Shown: positions 59,801 to 64,000, numbered from the stretch's first letter. The stretch: 64,000 nt of DNA from Pieris napi (GCF_905475465.1 NC_062251.1:9541001-9605000), one strand, 5' to 3'. The notes: generated by a model not told the origin, from the sequence alone. Translations and numbers: made by a program.

Positions 59801-62800
59801 GACTAACTCTCAAACTTACAATTACATAAAACGTCAACTGTCACACATGACAGATGTTTAACAATCTAAAAGAAATGTAATTATTTCTTTAGATATGTCT
59901 TAAAGAAGATAACGAAAAAGCGCGGCAATTTTTTTTTTAGTATGGTATCCCTAAAAGTTTGATATACTTTGTGGATTAAACTTACTTGATACTTGATTTT
60001 ATTTTATTATTTTTTACATTGATAGTAACTGTATTTCTATGAAATTAAATACTATACGTCTTTTACTATTGATACTTAAAATTACTAGCATTACATGGAA
60101 AACTAAAACTATATTTATTATAAAACACAACTTTTTTCAAATAATCAAATCCTGGGAATGAAACGAAATATTCTAACAAATAAAACAAAGTTTTGGCTAT
60201 TTTACCTGTTAACTATTCGGAAACAATATATAATAGAAATAAAAATGAGTAATTGCATGAAGAAGAAGAAGAAGAAGATTTTATCAAGACTATAAATCAT
60301 ACTAACCTAAGAAATTCAATGACATTCAGTGTTGCCATCCGAAAGTTTTCAAATAATTCAATTATCTTCTTTCATTAGCCAGACTCTAACAATGTTTCTG
60401 AAACCTTAAACGTATAGTGTAGTATTTTAATGTGTGACAATTTGCAGGCGTCCGAGAGACAGCTAGAGTTGGGTCTGCTGCATGAAGCTATCCAATCCAG
60501 CAGTTCTTCGCTGCAGCAGCAGCTCAAGGCCGTGAGGAGGCGGCTTCCGCCTGGAGTTAATCTCACCAATTTGCCACTTGACCTGCAGGTGATTTATGAT
60601 GAAAATATTATGAAAAAGAGATGAAAAGCTTAACTTCAATCTAAGTTACATCAAAATCAATTCAGTAGTTTTTGAGATATGGGCATCGAGGAGTTAATAT
60701 AGGTTTTTTGAAGTGAAAACTTGTTTAGCGCCGCTTTACACTTTTTTGGAATGGGTAAAAATTGTTAAACTCGCGTCAGGACACGTGACCTGATCGAAAA
60801 TTCGTAAGACGGCTGGAGAGTAGACAGCTGGCGCGGCGTATTTAATGTAATATAAATTGTCATCTTTGTGTACGATAGCGCAATAAATAAATATTGTATT
60901 CTACCACATAAATGATATTACTTTTATACTGATAATTAAAACAATTCGTGCAAAATTATTCCATAACCATTCCAAAATATCAAAAATGCAATACGTTATT
61001 ATTCAATTTTCACTTCTGCCGGCACTCCCGGAGTGCAACCCGTCGTTTTTTTTTAAATATCTTTTATAAAACCTTCAGCTCCTAGACCGTCTACGCGGCG
61101 AAAGCGCCATTGCCCTGTGGCGTTGTGCGCGTGCGGTCTCCTTAGCCGCGAGAGCGGCGTGCGCGTGCGCAGCCACGGCCGGGGAGAGGGCGGACGGGGC
61201 GCCTCTGCCTCACCAGCAGTTGCAGGCCATCTGGACGGCCGCCACTGACAAGATTTACCAGCAGGTACATTTTTATTCTCACTCTTTCTCGCTTGTGTTC
61301 ACGCTGTGAGGAAAAGAGACAGACCGATTTAGTTTTAAATTTATAAAGAACATTTTCTATTAAGGAAGCGTTTCCAAAGACAATATTTTGATTAGAATTA
61401 AGTTAAAAAACTATTTATTTAACCAAATTGACCAAATGTTTTTACAATAAATGTAAAATTTAACATTTTTAACAGAATATATTGTCTTATGCGCAAACGC
61501 ATTTAAATAAAACCTATTCGTTGAACAGGAAAACCCATATTTTTAACATGGAAAATCACACAATTTTGAAACGTTTCAGGACGACCACGGCCCAGTGAAG
61601 ACGATTAAGCACGGATTGTCTATAGTGTCGAGTGACGTCATCAAATTGGCCAACTTCACTCAGGACAAGGAGTATGACGTCATGTCCCTCACGAACGTCG
61701 CACAGGACAAGGTGAGAGGGAGCGTGGCTTCTTATTTAAAGCTAGACAATGCTTGGTCCCTTCAGCGTTGCTATGTAGAATTTATTTACACCAATTTATT
61801 ATATTTTATACAGGGAAGCGAGTAACTTAGTTTGAAAGTAAGAAAATAAGCTAGTAAGTTATTAAGTATGTTAGTAAGTCGGTTAGTAAGTTGTTAAGTC
61901 AGTCGTGGATAAGTTGGTAAGTTGTTAAGTCAGTGGGTAAGTTGGTAAGTTTTTAAGTAAGTTGGTATATAAGTCAATAAGTTAGTATATAAGTCAGTTG
62001 GTAAGTTGTTAATAAGTTGGTAAGTTAGTCAAATGTAAGTTGTTAATAATTTGTTAAGTAAGTAAGTCAGTTGGTAAGTTGCTAATAAGTTGTTAAGTAA
62101 GTGACTTGGTAAGTTGTTAAGTAAGTTAGTCAGTTGGTAAGTTGTTAAGTAAGTAACTCAGTTGGTAAGTTGTTAATAAGTTGTTAAGTAAGTTGGTAAG
62201 TTAGTAAGTTAGTGATATCCAGGCAACTCGTGCTAAACGAGAGCTTGACGTATCACTATAAACAATACCCGTGGTTCAAATACTTCCGTTGACGTTTCCA
62301 GCCGACGCCACCAATAGTACTGCGCGCGCAGCACGTGAAGAAGCAGCTGGAAGAGACGAAGACCCTCACCATTCGTCTCGAGAACAAGGAAGCGGACATA
62401 AAGGAGCTCAAGAAAATACTCAAGGCACGTAATTTTTTGTTTTATTGTTGTCTATGCGTAGAGGGTTTGTGCCAAGTGGCCAAAGAGCTCACGATAGGCG
62501 TGACCCACTAACAAACTGTATGAGAAACATTGGCCTCGTCACGTGACCATCTTCTATGATTGGGATCTGTATTATTCCTTACGCTGTAGATTGTATTTGA
62601 TATAGAAATCGAATCTTTGTTTTTTTACATATATAACAGGTGGCGAACAGGAGGCTCACCTGCCAGAAGGCTCGCAAGTGCGTTGCCGGCCTTTAAATTT
62701 TTTTTTCAATTTTACGTTCGTTCTAACGATTTTCTTATATGCGTTTTGCGAAATTGTCCGTTACTGTCACATTATTGTGCGCTACACTTGACATATGACA

Positions 62801-63910
62801 GTTGACATTACGTATAATGGTACAGACGAAGCAAGAGGAGATATCGGAAATGCAGATCCGCCGCGACTTCGCGGAGAAGAAGCTGTCGACGGCCGCGAGG
62901 GACGCGGAGCTCAAGGCGCAAGAGCTGCAGAGGAAGCTGGAAGATGTCAGCAATCAGCTCAAGAGGTGAGGTGTACATACAGGTTCTTGGAAAATACAAT
63001 AATCTTAGATTCAAAAACATTGGATTCTGTCAAATGGGTGTCATAGTTCGCGTTTTGTTTCTGAGTTTCCGCTTAAGTGCGACTCCTGTATGTCAGAATT
63101 TCATTATCTTTTGACATATTGTAGTCAAATTTAAAGAGTTGTCAAATCATTTGACATATTTGACAGTGCTCAAGCGGAGATTGTAACTTGAGATATTTTA
63201 TGGTATTGAACTTAGTCTCCGGAGTCTGAGGGTTTAGCGCTACATGTGACTGACATAATTTCAGAAAAGAAAAGGAATTCGAAGACACAATGGACCACCT
63301 GCAACAAGACATCGACTCTTTGGAGAGTGAGCGGGGCGCGTTGCGGGACAAACTTAAGATGTACGCCAAACCTGGCGGACGAAACCACGGTCAGTATATA
63401 CTTGCTATGTCGGTCACCGGTGTCCACATGTCAGACACTCGTGTCCAATTGTCAGGCACCCGTGTCTTACTTATGATAATTGGACGACTGGTTTGAGTCA
63501 ATTAGTTGTGACATTAGTCCATGTTTGAACATTAGGTGTCTTACGATAATAGGCACTCGATTTACAGGTGCATACCCAAGTGGTTGTACAAATTAGTGTA
63601 AGAATGAGTTTGTATTATGGTTGGACACCGGTGTCCAACGGTTGGAGACAGTCCGTCTACAAAATTTTCCGGCAGCACAGACTTTACGCATCGATTAATA
63701 TTAGAGGTCATGAATTTGTCTAAGATTCGGCTTTTAATATTACGGCCGAATACCGAACCGTCCATTGAGACATTTAAACACTGGCCGAATAATTTCGCCG
63801 AATATTCGGCAATCCGGTCAAGGTTCGGTATTCGGCAAGTCCAATTAAATAATGTTAATTGTACTGCGCAGCGGTGGCGCCACCAGTGCCGAGTTTGCGA
63901 GACTTCTCAC
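25851..63910 (+). CDS. DCTN1: Dynactin subunit 1 / p150-Glued (multi-exon, runs off the right edge)
   Basis: Exons: A 25851-26027, B 26722-26858, C 34491-34547, D 41653-41760, E 42893-43090, F 43645-43855, G 49795-49925, H 50519-50698, I 51867-52001, J 53272-53404, K 54997-55194, L 55883-55967, M 56916-57021, N 58251-58413, O 58943-59112, P 60448-60588, Q 61079-61264, R 61580-61711, S 62302-62424, T 62826-62965, U 63265-63389, V 63872-63910 (tentative). Phases agree at all joins except B to C, where exon(s) are missing. The product is the microtubule- and dynein-binding arm of dynactin. CAP-Gly (A-B) has GNWVGIILDEPKGKNNG. E-J form coiled coil 1, including QVDAALGAEEMVEQLAEKK. K-Q are the globular intercoil part, with GGDHDAI at K/L. 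S-U start coiled coil 2 (EFEDTMDHLQQDIDSLESER). About 1,025 codons are present, so the C-terminus lies outside. Introns carry most of the window's transposons. Confidence 0.97.
26408..26590. mobile_element. Small pogo/Tigger-like MITE in dynactin intron 1
   Basis: Ends TACAGTCAAAACTGTTT and GTTATAACAGATTGACTGTA are imperfect inverted repeats beginning CAGTC and flanked by TA, the target of Tc1/mariner-pogo elements. No coding capacity. Confidence 0.6.
27996..28653. mobile_element. piggyBac-like MITE with TTAA duplication, carrying a nested insertion
   Basis: The ends are TTAAGCCCGTCACAGACTTA and its reverse complement at 28633-28653, perfect over at least 35 bp, each including TTAA. TTAA is the piggyBac target. 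The 658 bp unit contains another repeat at 28136-28492. Inner palindromic words such as TATAATATATATTATAG are present. No transposase. Confidence 0.75.
28136..28492 (+). mobile_element. Dispersed repeat nested in the piggyBac-like MITE
   Basis: Starts TAGCCGTTTCGCGCCCGCTT and ends GAGCCTCAAACGAACACC with a TTTATATATATAGATAGAT tail. A closely similar copy is 50776-51172. The class may be LINE 3' end or Helitron. Confidence 0.65.
28868..29139. mobile_element. hAT-like MITE
   Basis: TIRs CAGTGTTTCCCAAC and its near-exact inverse GTTGGGAAATACTG (one mismatch). CAGTG ends are typical of hAT elements. The 8-bp flanks AATTAAAG and GTTTATAG partly agree, as for an old target-site duplication. No transposase frame. 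Confidence 0.65.
29474..30110. mobile_element. GAAGTGAAACTTCTTTA element with internal reiterations
   Basis: The word GAAGT(G/C)AAACTTCTTTATCG is repeated about five times between 29476 and 29780, alternating with CGTCACGTTTTTCGGTTACG(CG). The right end AAGAAGTTTCACTTC is inverted. A shorter relative is 41776-42215, sharing AAGAGATTCGAAGCCATTAA and the CACCTAGTACACGCACA tail. Confidence 0.7.
30128..30387 (-). mobile_element. tRNA-derived SINE, family C
   Basis: Second copy of the 15297-15547 unit in the same orientation, with poly-T, GGCTTTGGCACGATTTGTGC, GAACCGGGAATCGAACCCGG and the terminal CGCTAGGCTATGAGGCC. It abuts the 3' tail of the preceding MITE. Confidence 0.8.
30845..30952 (+). repeat. 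Dispersed direct repeat, copy 1
   Basis: TTTTAGCGAGTCCCACACTC, GCATTCC, GGCTAAAT and CAGATGGCAGTTGACATTTG are shared with 32458-32572 in the same orientation. Not assigned to a class. Confidence 0.65.
31090..31262 (-). mobile_element. Possible LINE ORF2 C-terminal fragment
   Basis: In antisense it reads GGTGGAAAAAATTGGAAGAG then CCTTTCTCCCGGACGAAGGC, resembling the usual W..LEE.F...G.. terminus of an RTE-type ORF2. Stops are present. Confidence 0.35.
31488..32105. mobile_element. GAAGTGAAACTTCTTT element enclosing a 62-bp minisatellite
   Basis: Left end AGAAGTGAAACTTCTTT and right end AAAGAAGTTTCTCTTCAAAA are inverted. The interior contains TTCTTCGACAAAAACGCTGC, as in the 15815 copy in reverse, then four repeats of a 62 bp unit (31796-32047). 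Confidence 0.65.
31796..32047 (+). repeat. 62-bp tandem repeat, about four copies
   Basis: Unit contains TGTCGCTTTCTCACTCTCTC, CCACGCCAAATC and TTATGTGTCTGTCTCTTTTT. Copies differ by one or two bases. Because 62 is not a multiple of 3 the same peptide frame recurs in shifting phases, giving overlapping spurious frames. Confidence 0.9.
32458..32572 (+). repeat. Dispersed direct repeat, copy 2
   Basis: See copy 1 at 30845. The shared 110 bp end in GACAGATGGCAGTTGACATT. Confidence 0.65.
32925..33355 (+). mobile_element. Helitron-like non-autonomous repeat
   Basis: Begins CTAATCTTATATATAAAATT, contains CTCCGAAACGGCTCGACCGA and TCTGAGAACCGG, and finishes GCGGAGGCAGCTAGTA. Relatives are 52620-52935 (ending GTTTGCCGGATCAGCTAG) and 58648-58880. 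The CTAG 3' end suggests Helitron, but no hairpin was confirmed. Confidence 0.55.
33356..34060. other. Dynactin intron, one LINE scrap
   Basis: AT-rich. 33645-33725 holds a short antisense piece of the CR1/Jockey-like 3' end (AAATAGGCAGGAGGATCACC, GAGTGCGTTGCCGGCC). Nothing else recognised. Confidence 0.45.
34060..34180 (-). mobile_element. LINE 3' end fragment (CR1/Jockey-like)
   Basis: Antisense copy with GGGGTAAACGGGCACGAGGT, ACCGCCCATGGACACATTGC and TTTTAAGAATTGGTACGC, matching 11995-12130. Confidence 0.6.
34491..34547 (+). CDS. DCTN1: Dynactin exon C
   Basis: 57 nt between a TTAAAG acceptor and an AAG/gtaaca donor; a textbook TACTAAC branch-point word sits 14 nt upstream at 34471. Phase 0 reading gives GASQTVASAVESREFIDVK, which leads directly into exon D (TGFVETLTPQFTP), a junction that resembles the segment before T-G-F-x-E in insect Glued. 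Entry in phase 0 cannot follow exon B (phase 2), so at least one exon between 26859 and 34490 is unaccounted for. Confidence 0.75.
34660..34905 (-). mobile_element. tRNA-derived SINE, family A
   Basis: Reverse copy: GGCGCTACAACCTTTTAGTT, GGCCTCAGATTTCTGTATCT, CAATCTAATAGGCA, the reversed B box GGGGAACGAACCTACGAC and CTAGGCCACTACTGC. Confidence 0.7.
35053..35455. mobile_element. pogo/Tigger-like MITE
   Basis: TIRs CAGCGTGAACTCTTTATAAC and the inverse GTTATAAAGAGTTTACACTG, each flanked by TATA. The interior repeats CTCT(C/T)TATAACG. Non-coding. Same broad class as 26408-26590 by the CAGT/TA signature. Confidence 0.7.
35456..36267. other. Dynactin intron without recognised features
   Basis: AT-rich and T-rich. 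No inverted repeats or frames of interest seen. Confidence 0.45.
36268..36776. mobile_element. Foldback MITE with about 150 bp arms
   Basis: 36266-36420 (TAAGATCCCGCTATACAACG, GGTTGCCTAGCAAATTTCAG) is the inverse of 36610-36776 (CTGAAATTTGCTAGGCAACC, CGTTGTATAGCGGGATCTTA). No coding capacity. Confidence 0.85.
36790..38463. mobile_element. 1.67 kb non-autonomous DNA transposon
   Basis: The ends AGGGGGCCTACCATGAACT and AGTTCATGGTAGGCCCCCA are inverse over 18 bases. Subterminal words also invert imperfectly: CAACTGAGATGCATC/GCATCTCAACTGGAT and GTACCATGACCGC/GGTCATGGTAC. The interior is AT-rich without a transposase. It directly abuts the previous element. Confidence 0.75.
39048..39228. mobile_element. 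Compact palindromic MITE with a hairpin inside each arm
   Basis: The outer ends GCGGGCCATAGATGGACC and GGTCCGTCTATGGCCCGC are inverse. Each arm itself contains an inverted repeat, the left one CCGCATGTTGCAGTC/GACTGCAACATGCGG. The 125-codon frame overlapping it is spurious. Confidence 0.85.
39856..40121. mobile_element. MITE with GGAGCGTTCAAGTATTACGT-type ends (variant)
   Basis: GGAGCTGTTCAAGTATTACA at the left, ACGTAATACTTGAACGCTCC at the right; a G run lies near both ends. The interior differs from the other copies (41288, 44073, 55425, 59235). Confidence 0.6.
40221..40412. mobile_element. Palindromic MITE, about 52 bp arms
   Basis: AGCCCTGCGATTCTGTAACT..GCGGTTTTCACAT is inverse to ATGTGAAAACCGC..AGTTACAGAATCGCACGGCT, with few mismatches. 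It lies 100 bp beyond the preceding MITE. Confidence 0.85.
40648..40898 (-). mobile_element. tRNA-derived SINE, family B
   Basis: Reverse copy, from poly-T and AATTGACCTAGTCCCATGC to GGGGATCGAACCCGGGACCC and CTAGACCAATGAGCCG. Confidence 0.8.
40918..41125 (-). mobile_element. SINE family A, 3' two thirds
   Basis: GGTCCAAGATTTCTGTATCT, CAATCTAATAGGCAAGTAGG, GGTTTCCTACCGATG and GCGAATGTTAAATGCGCACA in reverse. The head is truncated after GTGCACAG. Confidence 0.65.
41288..41520 (+). mobile_element. MITE (GGGAGCGTTCAAGTATTACGT family), right end truncated
   Basis: Starts GGGGAGCGTTCAAGTATTAC and shares GTAACGCGCCGTAACGTTTT, CTGTACCCAATAGTAAAACG and CCCCGCCCCGCATCGTAACG with 55425-55668, and in reverse with 44073 and 59235. 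Confidence 0.75.
41653..43855 (+). CDS. DCTN1: Dynactin exons D-F: linker end and start of coiled coil 1
   Basis: D (41653-41760) encodes TGFVETLTPQFTPGQSI and ends QAQQE. E (42893-43090) begins ITNLKIEVEDLKEKLETIKV and gives a charged coiled coil through LQRDLQRAKQE. F (43645-43855) has LDKEMAEERSEALQLELEQC, the best conserved stretch of CC1A, and exits in phase 1 at a gtgagt donor. The introns carry MITE pieces and part of the foldback family (43366-43615). Confidence 0.95.
41776..42235. mobile_element. GAAGTGAAACTTCTTTA element
   Basis: Short relative of 29474-30110, starting 15 bp after the dynactin exon D donor. Shares GGGAGAAATTTTGTAGCAAA and GTACACCTAGTACACGCACA. Confidence 0.65.
42430..42570 (-). 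mobile_element. Fragments of the GAAGTGAAACTTC and GGAGCGTTCAAG families
   Basis: GAGGTAAAACTTCTTTAGGC, GAAGATGTGCAGCG and TTTCGAAGAAAAGGG match 15815 onward; ATACTTGAACGCTCCCTAA at 42566 is a lone end of the other family. Confidence 0.5.
43366..43615. mobile_element. Partial arm and inner segment of the 1-2.7 kb foldback family
   Basis: AAATCATCAAACAACACTTA, CTGTCTAGTACTAGTCCCAG and ACTAGATAATCGTTAACTTT match the left arm at 1160-1275, followed by sequence inverse to 2330-2470 (AACAAGAGTATCCC). It ends 30 bp before exon F. Confidence 0.7.
44073..44362 (-). mobile_element. Complete MITE of the GGGAGCGTTCAAGTATTACGT family
   Basis: Ends GGGAGCGGTTAAGTATTACG and CGTAATACTTGAACGCTCCC with TAT on both sides, a possible 3-bp target duplication. 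Contains a 12-base G run (44108-44120) and a second G run near 44304. Confidence 0.75.
44363..47120. other. Dynactin intron, mostly unassigned AT-rich DNA
   Basis: A loose direct duplication lies at 46203-46290 and 46333-46440 (GAACAGCTGATAA.TT..TTGGAGGT / CCCTGAGGT.AATGACC). Near 45575 GTACTTTTGCGCCACCCAGT resembles one end of a mariner-type element, without a partner found. No exon candidates with dynactin-like coding. Confidence 0.4.
47124..47310 (+). mobile_element. LINE 3' UTR-like fragment
   Basis: TCATTTATTCCAATAAGACC, GGCACTTTTGAACGTC and GAAGAATGGGCAAGAAACTC are arranged like the Jockey-type 3' ends at 3318 and 8795 but diverged. The 66-codon frame is incidental. Confidence 0.45.
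47785..47975 (+). mobile_element. GAAGTGAAAACTTCTTTAGCG repeat, copy 1
   Basis: Shares TTTTTGAAGTGAAAACTTCT, AACTCGCGTCAGGACACGTG, AGAGTAGACAGCTGGCG and TACGATAGCGCAATAAATAA with 60703-60900 in the same orientation. Confidence 0.7.
48130..48356 (+). mobile_element. Helitron-like short repeat
   Basis: Starts TATATATATAATTCTTCTGT, contains AAACGACTGGACCGATTTTG and GCCAGATGGCGCTGCAGTCG and ends CGTCTGTCGGGTCCACTAGT. CTAG-type 3' end as in the 52620 unit. Confidence 0.5.
48550..48795 (+). mobile_element. tRNA-derived SINE, family A
   Basis: GAGTGTTGGCCTAGGCCC head (with small duplication), a damaged B box, and the body GGTGAAGGAAAACATCGTGA through CAGGCACAGAAGGCTGATCA. Confidence 0.65.
48801..49180 (+). 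mobile_element. Near-identical inverted repeat unit, copy 1
   Basis: Runs from TTTTTGACGTGATAACGTCT to AAACAACCAATTTTT and carries its own short inverted ends, ACGTGATAACGTCTT and AAGACGTTATCACGT. It is matched base for base, apart from very few changes, by 54556-54930 on the other strand. Both hold a 66-codon open frame starting MSHQNLTSAIAG, differing at one residue, but there is no other sign of translation. Class unknown; possibly a young non-autonomous DNA transposon. Confidence 0.8.
49185..49640. mobile_element. MITE with TTGGAGTTTACTCCTTA ends, copy 2
   Basis: Inverted ends at 49185 and 49593-49609. Interior includes a 29-base tandem duplication (GTGTAACACGAAAAGTTGAG twice, 49258-49314). 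Matches 5902-6485 in reverse. It ends 150 bp before exon G. Confidence 0.75.
49795..53404 (+). CDS. DCTN1: Dynactin exons G-J: coiled coil 1
   Basis: G (49795-49925) encodes YEVRQLQQQNTRLRETLVCL and LIAHDKHAMQKVHK. H (50519-50698) holds QVDAALGAEEMVEQLAEKKM, one of the most conserved segments. I (51867-52001) gives ELEALQEIHEQLVESNRELE. J (53272-53404) gives ILDRDSTIVKFRELVQRMTE. G enters and J exits in phase 1, so the four exons (579 nt) form a frame-neutral cassette. The acceptor of G is ambiguous: CAGCAG allows starts at 49795 or 49798, and an in-frame AG at 49779 allows 49780. Confidence 0.93.
50776..51172 (+). mobile_element. Dispersed repeat, copy of the 28136 unit
   Basis: TAGCCGTTTCGCGCCCGCTT to GCCTCAAACGAAGACC with TATATATATAGATA tail, nearly identical in its first 150 bp to 28136-28285. 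Confidence 0.65.
51178..51425 (+). mobile_element. LINE 3' end fragment (CR1/Jockey-like)
   Basis: Sense frame includes PRTTTMWNQLPTDVFPNQFD, then the usual C-terminal order is broken by a deletion. It follows the previous repeat directly. Confidence 0.65.
52018..52277 (-). mobile_element. tRNA-derived SINE, family B
   Basis: Begins 16 bp after the exon I donor with a poly-T run, then the reversed unit through GGGGATCGAACCCGGGACCC and CTAGACCAATGAGCCGTC. Confidence 0.8.
52620..52935 (+). mobile_element. Helitron-like non-autonomous repeat
   Basis: CTAATATATAAAATTCTCGT start, CTCCGAAACGGCTCGACCGA, and GACGTTTGCCGGATCAGCTAG-type end (CAGCTAG). The CTAG end and A/T flanks fit Helitrons. Confidence 0.6.
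53736..54097 (+). mobile_element. Dispersed repeat, second copy of 1-281
   Basis: More complete 5' side: CTAGCAGACCGGCCAAGCGT, then the shared body and TATATATATTAAGATATATC tail. Confidence 0.6.
54318..54556 (+). mobile_element. tRNA-derived SINE, family B
   Basis: GACTCATTGGTCTAGTGGTT head with intact-looking GGGTTCGATCCCCGG B box; a 9-base deletion (AGCTTAGCA region) near 54523. Ends in poly-A directly joined to the next repeat. Confidence 0.8.
54556..54930 (-). mobile_element. Near-identical inverted repeat unit, copy 2
   Basis: Reverse-strand partner of 48801-49180. Its right end is GACGTTATCACGTCAAAAAA. It lies 66 bp upstream of dynactin exon K. Confidence 0.8.
54997..59112 (+). CDS. 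DCTN1: Dynactin exons K-O: intercoil globular region
   Basis: K (54997-55194) begins SPAPSEQETPEAVARSPP and ends LPDHFMASG. L (55883-55967) reads DHDAILFILLLQRLNAKAEI, the conserved G-G-D-H-D junction. M (56916-57021) has VWDREAITKTHTAVQYSF, N (58251-58413) ALELCTPEVLLKAASALPD and LLKTNELDENCALDG, O (58943-59112) CWSYLSAMWAALGMAKVEGA and ends LTQILQ. Exons N-O are GC-rich and Ala-rich compared with the AT-rich introns. Confidence 0.93.
55425..55668 (+). mobile_element. MITE (GGGAGCGTTCAAGTATTACGT family), left end truncated
   Basis: TTTTGGAGATTATTGACCCC with a C run, the GTACCCAATAGTAAAACG core and ACGTAATACTTGAACGCACC at the right. Preceded by a piece of the GAAGTGAAACTTC family at 55366-55400. 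Confidence 0.7.
56033..56562. mobile_element. PIF/Harbinger-type element with TTA duplication
   Basis: Ends GGGCTCCCACACAAAACTGC and GCAGTTTTGTATGGGAGCCC, each bounded by TTA (56030-56032, 56563-56565), the Harbinger target duplication. Subterminal GCGATGCGATGCGAATTCGC repeats invert. The interior still encodes RKRRFWVNSDG and EEDKFFDYFRMSIPFFEEL, wording typical of the N-terminus of Harbinger transposase, before stops. So it is an internally deleted derivative of an autonomous element. Confidence 0.85.
57095..57737. mobile_element. Nested foldback inserted in a tandem-repeat array
   Basis: TTGCCAACATTGATATACAA with ACCCAAGATGCAC inverts at 57690-57737. Inside, GTGGAGTCGA (57321) inverts with TCGACTCCAC (57607), and TTTACAACTATTTAACAT (57345) with ATGTTAAATAGTTGTAAA (57437). 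Both flanks carry TTTGAATTTGGAATG, the unit of the array at 57785-58100. Confidence 0.7.
57785..58100 (+). repeat. Degenerate tandem repeat, unit roughly 80-100 bp, about four copies
   Basis: Each unit contains GGACATTGTGTTACCTGT then TTGAATTTGGAATGTGG and a TATTG(C/T)TGTAT word. Confidence 0.8.
58648..58882 (+). mobile_element. Helitron-like repeat, 3' truncated
   Basis: TATATAAAATTCTCGTGTCT start, CTCCGAAACGACTCGACCGA, TGTCTGAGAATCGGCTACTA; lost before the CAGCTAG end. Confidence 0.55.
59235..59465 (-). mobile_element. MITE (GGGAGCGTTCAAGTATTACGT family)
   Basis: TAAAACGTTACGATACGGGG to GACGTAATACTTGAACGCTC, with a 10-base G run at 59406. A scrap of the CR1/Jockey-like LINE end (GGCCGGCAACGCATTTGCGA) precedes it. 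Confidence 0.7.
60250..60280 (+). repeat. GAA microsatellite
   Basis: ATGAAGAAGAAGAAGAAGAAG in the intron before exon P. Confidence 0.9.
60448..61711 (+). CDS. DCTN1: Dynactin exons P-R: end of the globular region
   Basis: P (60448-60588) ends AVRRRLPPGVNLTNLPLDLQ, the R-R-L-P word being conserved. Q (61079-61264) is unusually Ala/Cys/Arg-rich (ARAACACAATAGERADGAP) and ends AATDKIYQQ. R (61580-61711) gives DDHGPVKTIKHGLSIVSSDV and DKEYDVMSLTN. All three are phase 0 at both ends, so each is skippable in frame. Confidence 0.93.
60703..60900 (+). mobile_element. GAAGTGAAAACTTGTTTAGCG repeat, copy 2
   Basis: Direct copy of 47785-47975, also ending GCAATAAATAAATA. Confidence 0.7.
61828..62216 (+). 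repeat. Degenerate tandem array rich in GTAAGT
   Basis: Reiterated TTGGTAAGTTGTTAAGTAAG words. By eye there are about 22 exact GTAAGT hexamers in 390 bp. Located inside the dynactin intron 61712-62301, beginning about 120 bp after the exon R donor and ending about 85 bp before exon S. Confidence 0.9.
62302..62965 (+). CDS. DCTN1: Dynactin exons S-T: start of coiled coil 2, joined across a GC-AG intron
   Basis: S (62302-62424) reads PTPPIVLRAQHVKKQLEETK and ends ADIKELKKILK. T (62826-62965) reads TKQEEISEMQIRRDFAEKKL to SNQLKR (phase 2). The frame joins without gap only if S ends at AAG and the intron begins GCACGT; the GT four bases further on would put T out of frame. See findings. Confidence 0.88.
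62628..62700 (-). mobile_element. LINE 3' end scrap (CR1/Jockey-like)
   Basis: AACAGGAGGCTCACCTG and GCAAGTGCGTTGCCGGCC in the intron between S and T. Confidence 0.5.
63265..63910 (+). CDS. DCTN1: Dynactin exon U and tentative exon V
   Basis: U (63265-63389) completes RKEKEFEDTMDHLQQDIDSL and ends YAKPGGRNH in phase 1 at a gtcagt donor. V (63872-63910) is 39 nt between TGCGCAG and a gtaaga donor; in the required phase it reads AVAPPVPSLRDFS, a Pro-rich linker plausible after this coiled coil. V is only moderately supported. The remaining C-terminal part lies beyond 64000. Confidence 0.75.
63700..63845. repeat. CGAATA-rich foldback before exon V
   Basis: GGCCGAATACCGAACC (63741) inverts with GGTTCGGTATTCGGC (63822), with CGCCGAATATTCGGC between. 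A short palindromic element. Confidence 0.65.
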
Positions 63911-64000
63911 GTAAGACTATGTTGTATGTTGTAACGTATGCATGCAAGTGTCGAGTTCAAACCGATATTTAAAATATGTTGAATCACTTTAGAGTCTAAA

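Noticed and set aside
61828..62216. Telomere-like or CRISPR-like array
   Set aside because: No constant spacer/repeat structure; it is a degenerate GTAAGT-rich minisatellite.

Overview
The window is animal nuclear DNA from an insect, almost certainly a moth or butterfly. It has AT-rich non-coding DNA, GT-AG introns, several tRNA-derived SINE families, Jockey/RTE/CR1-like LINE ends and a dense load of small inverted-repeat DNA transposons. The deduced proteins are insect-like. I could not run searches; assignments rest on reading the translations and on remembered family features.

Layout: 1-8 kb is nearly all repeats, including a 1.7 kb foldback element with a second palindromic element nested in it. 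From about 8.35 to 15.8 kb lie the 3' exons of an unrecognised minus-strand gene, interrupted by LINE and SINE insertions. About 16.2-17.2 kb (minus) is coding-like but broken. From 17.4 to 24.1 kb is a compact block: SmD1 (minus), a centrin-like EF-hand gene with two possible first exons (plus), a small coiled-coil protein (plus), a phosphatidylethanolamine-binding protein (plus, uninterrupted) and eIF1 (plus, uninterrupted).

From 25.85 kb to beyond the right edge a single gene fills the window: dynactin p150-Glued (DCTN1). I place 22 coding exons, the last tentative, totalling about 1,025 codons. Its introns are packed with transposable elements, tandem repeats and foldbacks. The Ser/Arg-rich linker after the CAP-Gly domain is not located, so at least one exon is missing from my model.

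The genes are unrelated housekeeping functions: splicing (SmD1), centriole/cilium or calcium signalling (centrin-like), translation start-site selection (eIF1), PEBP, and dynein-based transport (dynactin). The most interesting points are regulatory and structural. An almost identical inverted repeat pair brackets four dynactin coiled-coil exons whose phases would allow an in-frame circular RNA or a frame-neutral skip. An intron contains more than twenty copies of the 5' splice-site consensus GTAAGT. There is one GC-AG intron, and the centrin-like gene has two alternative first exons.
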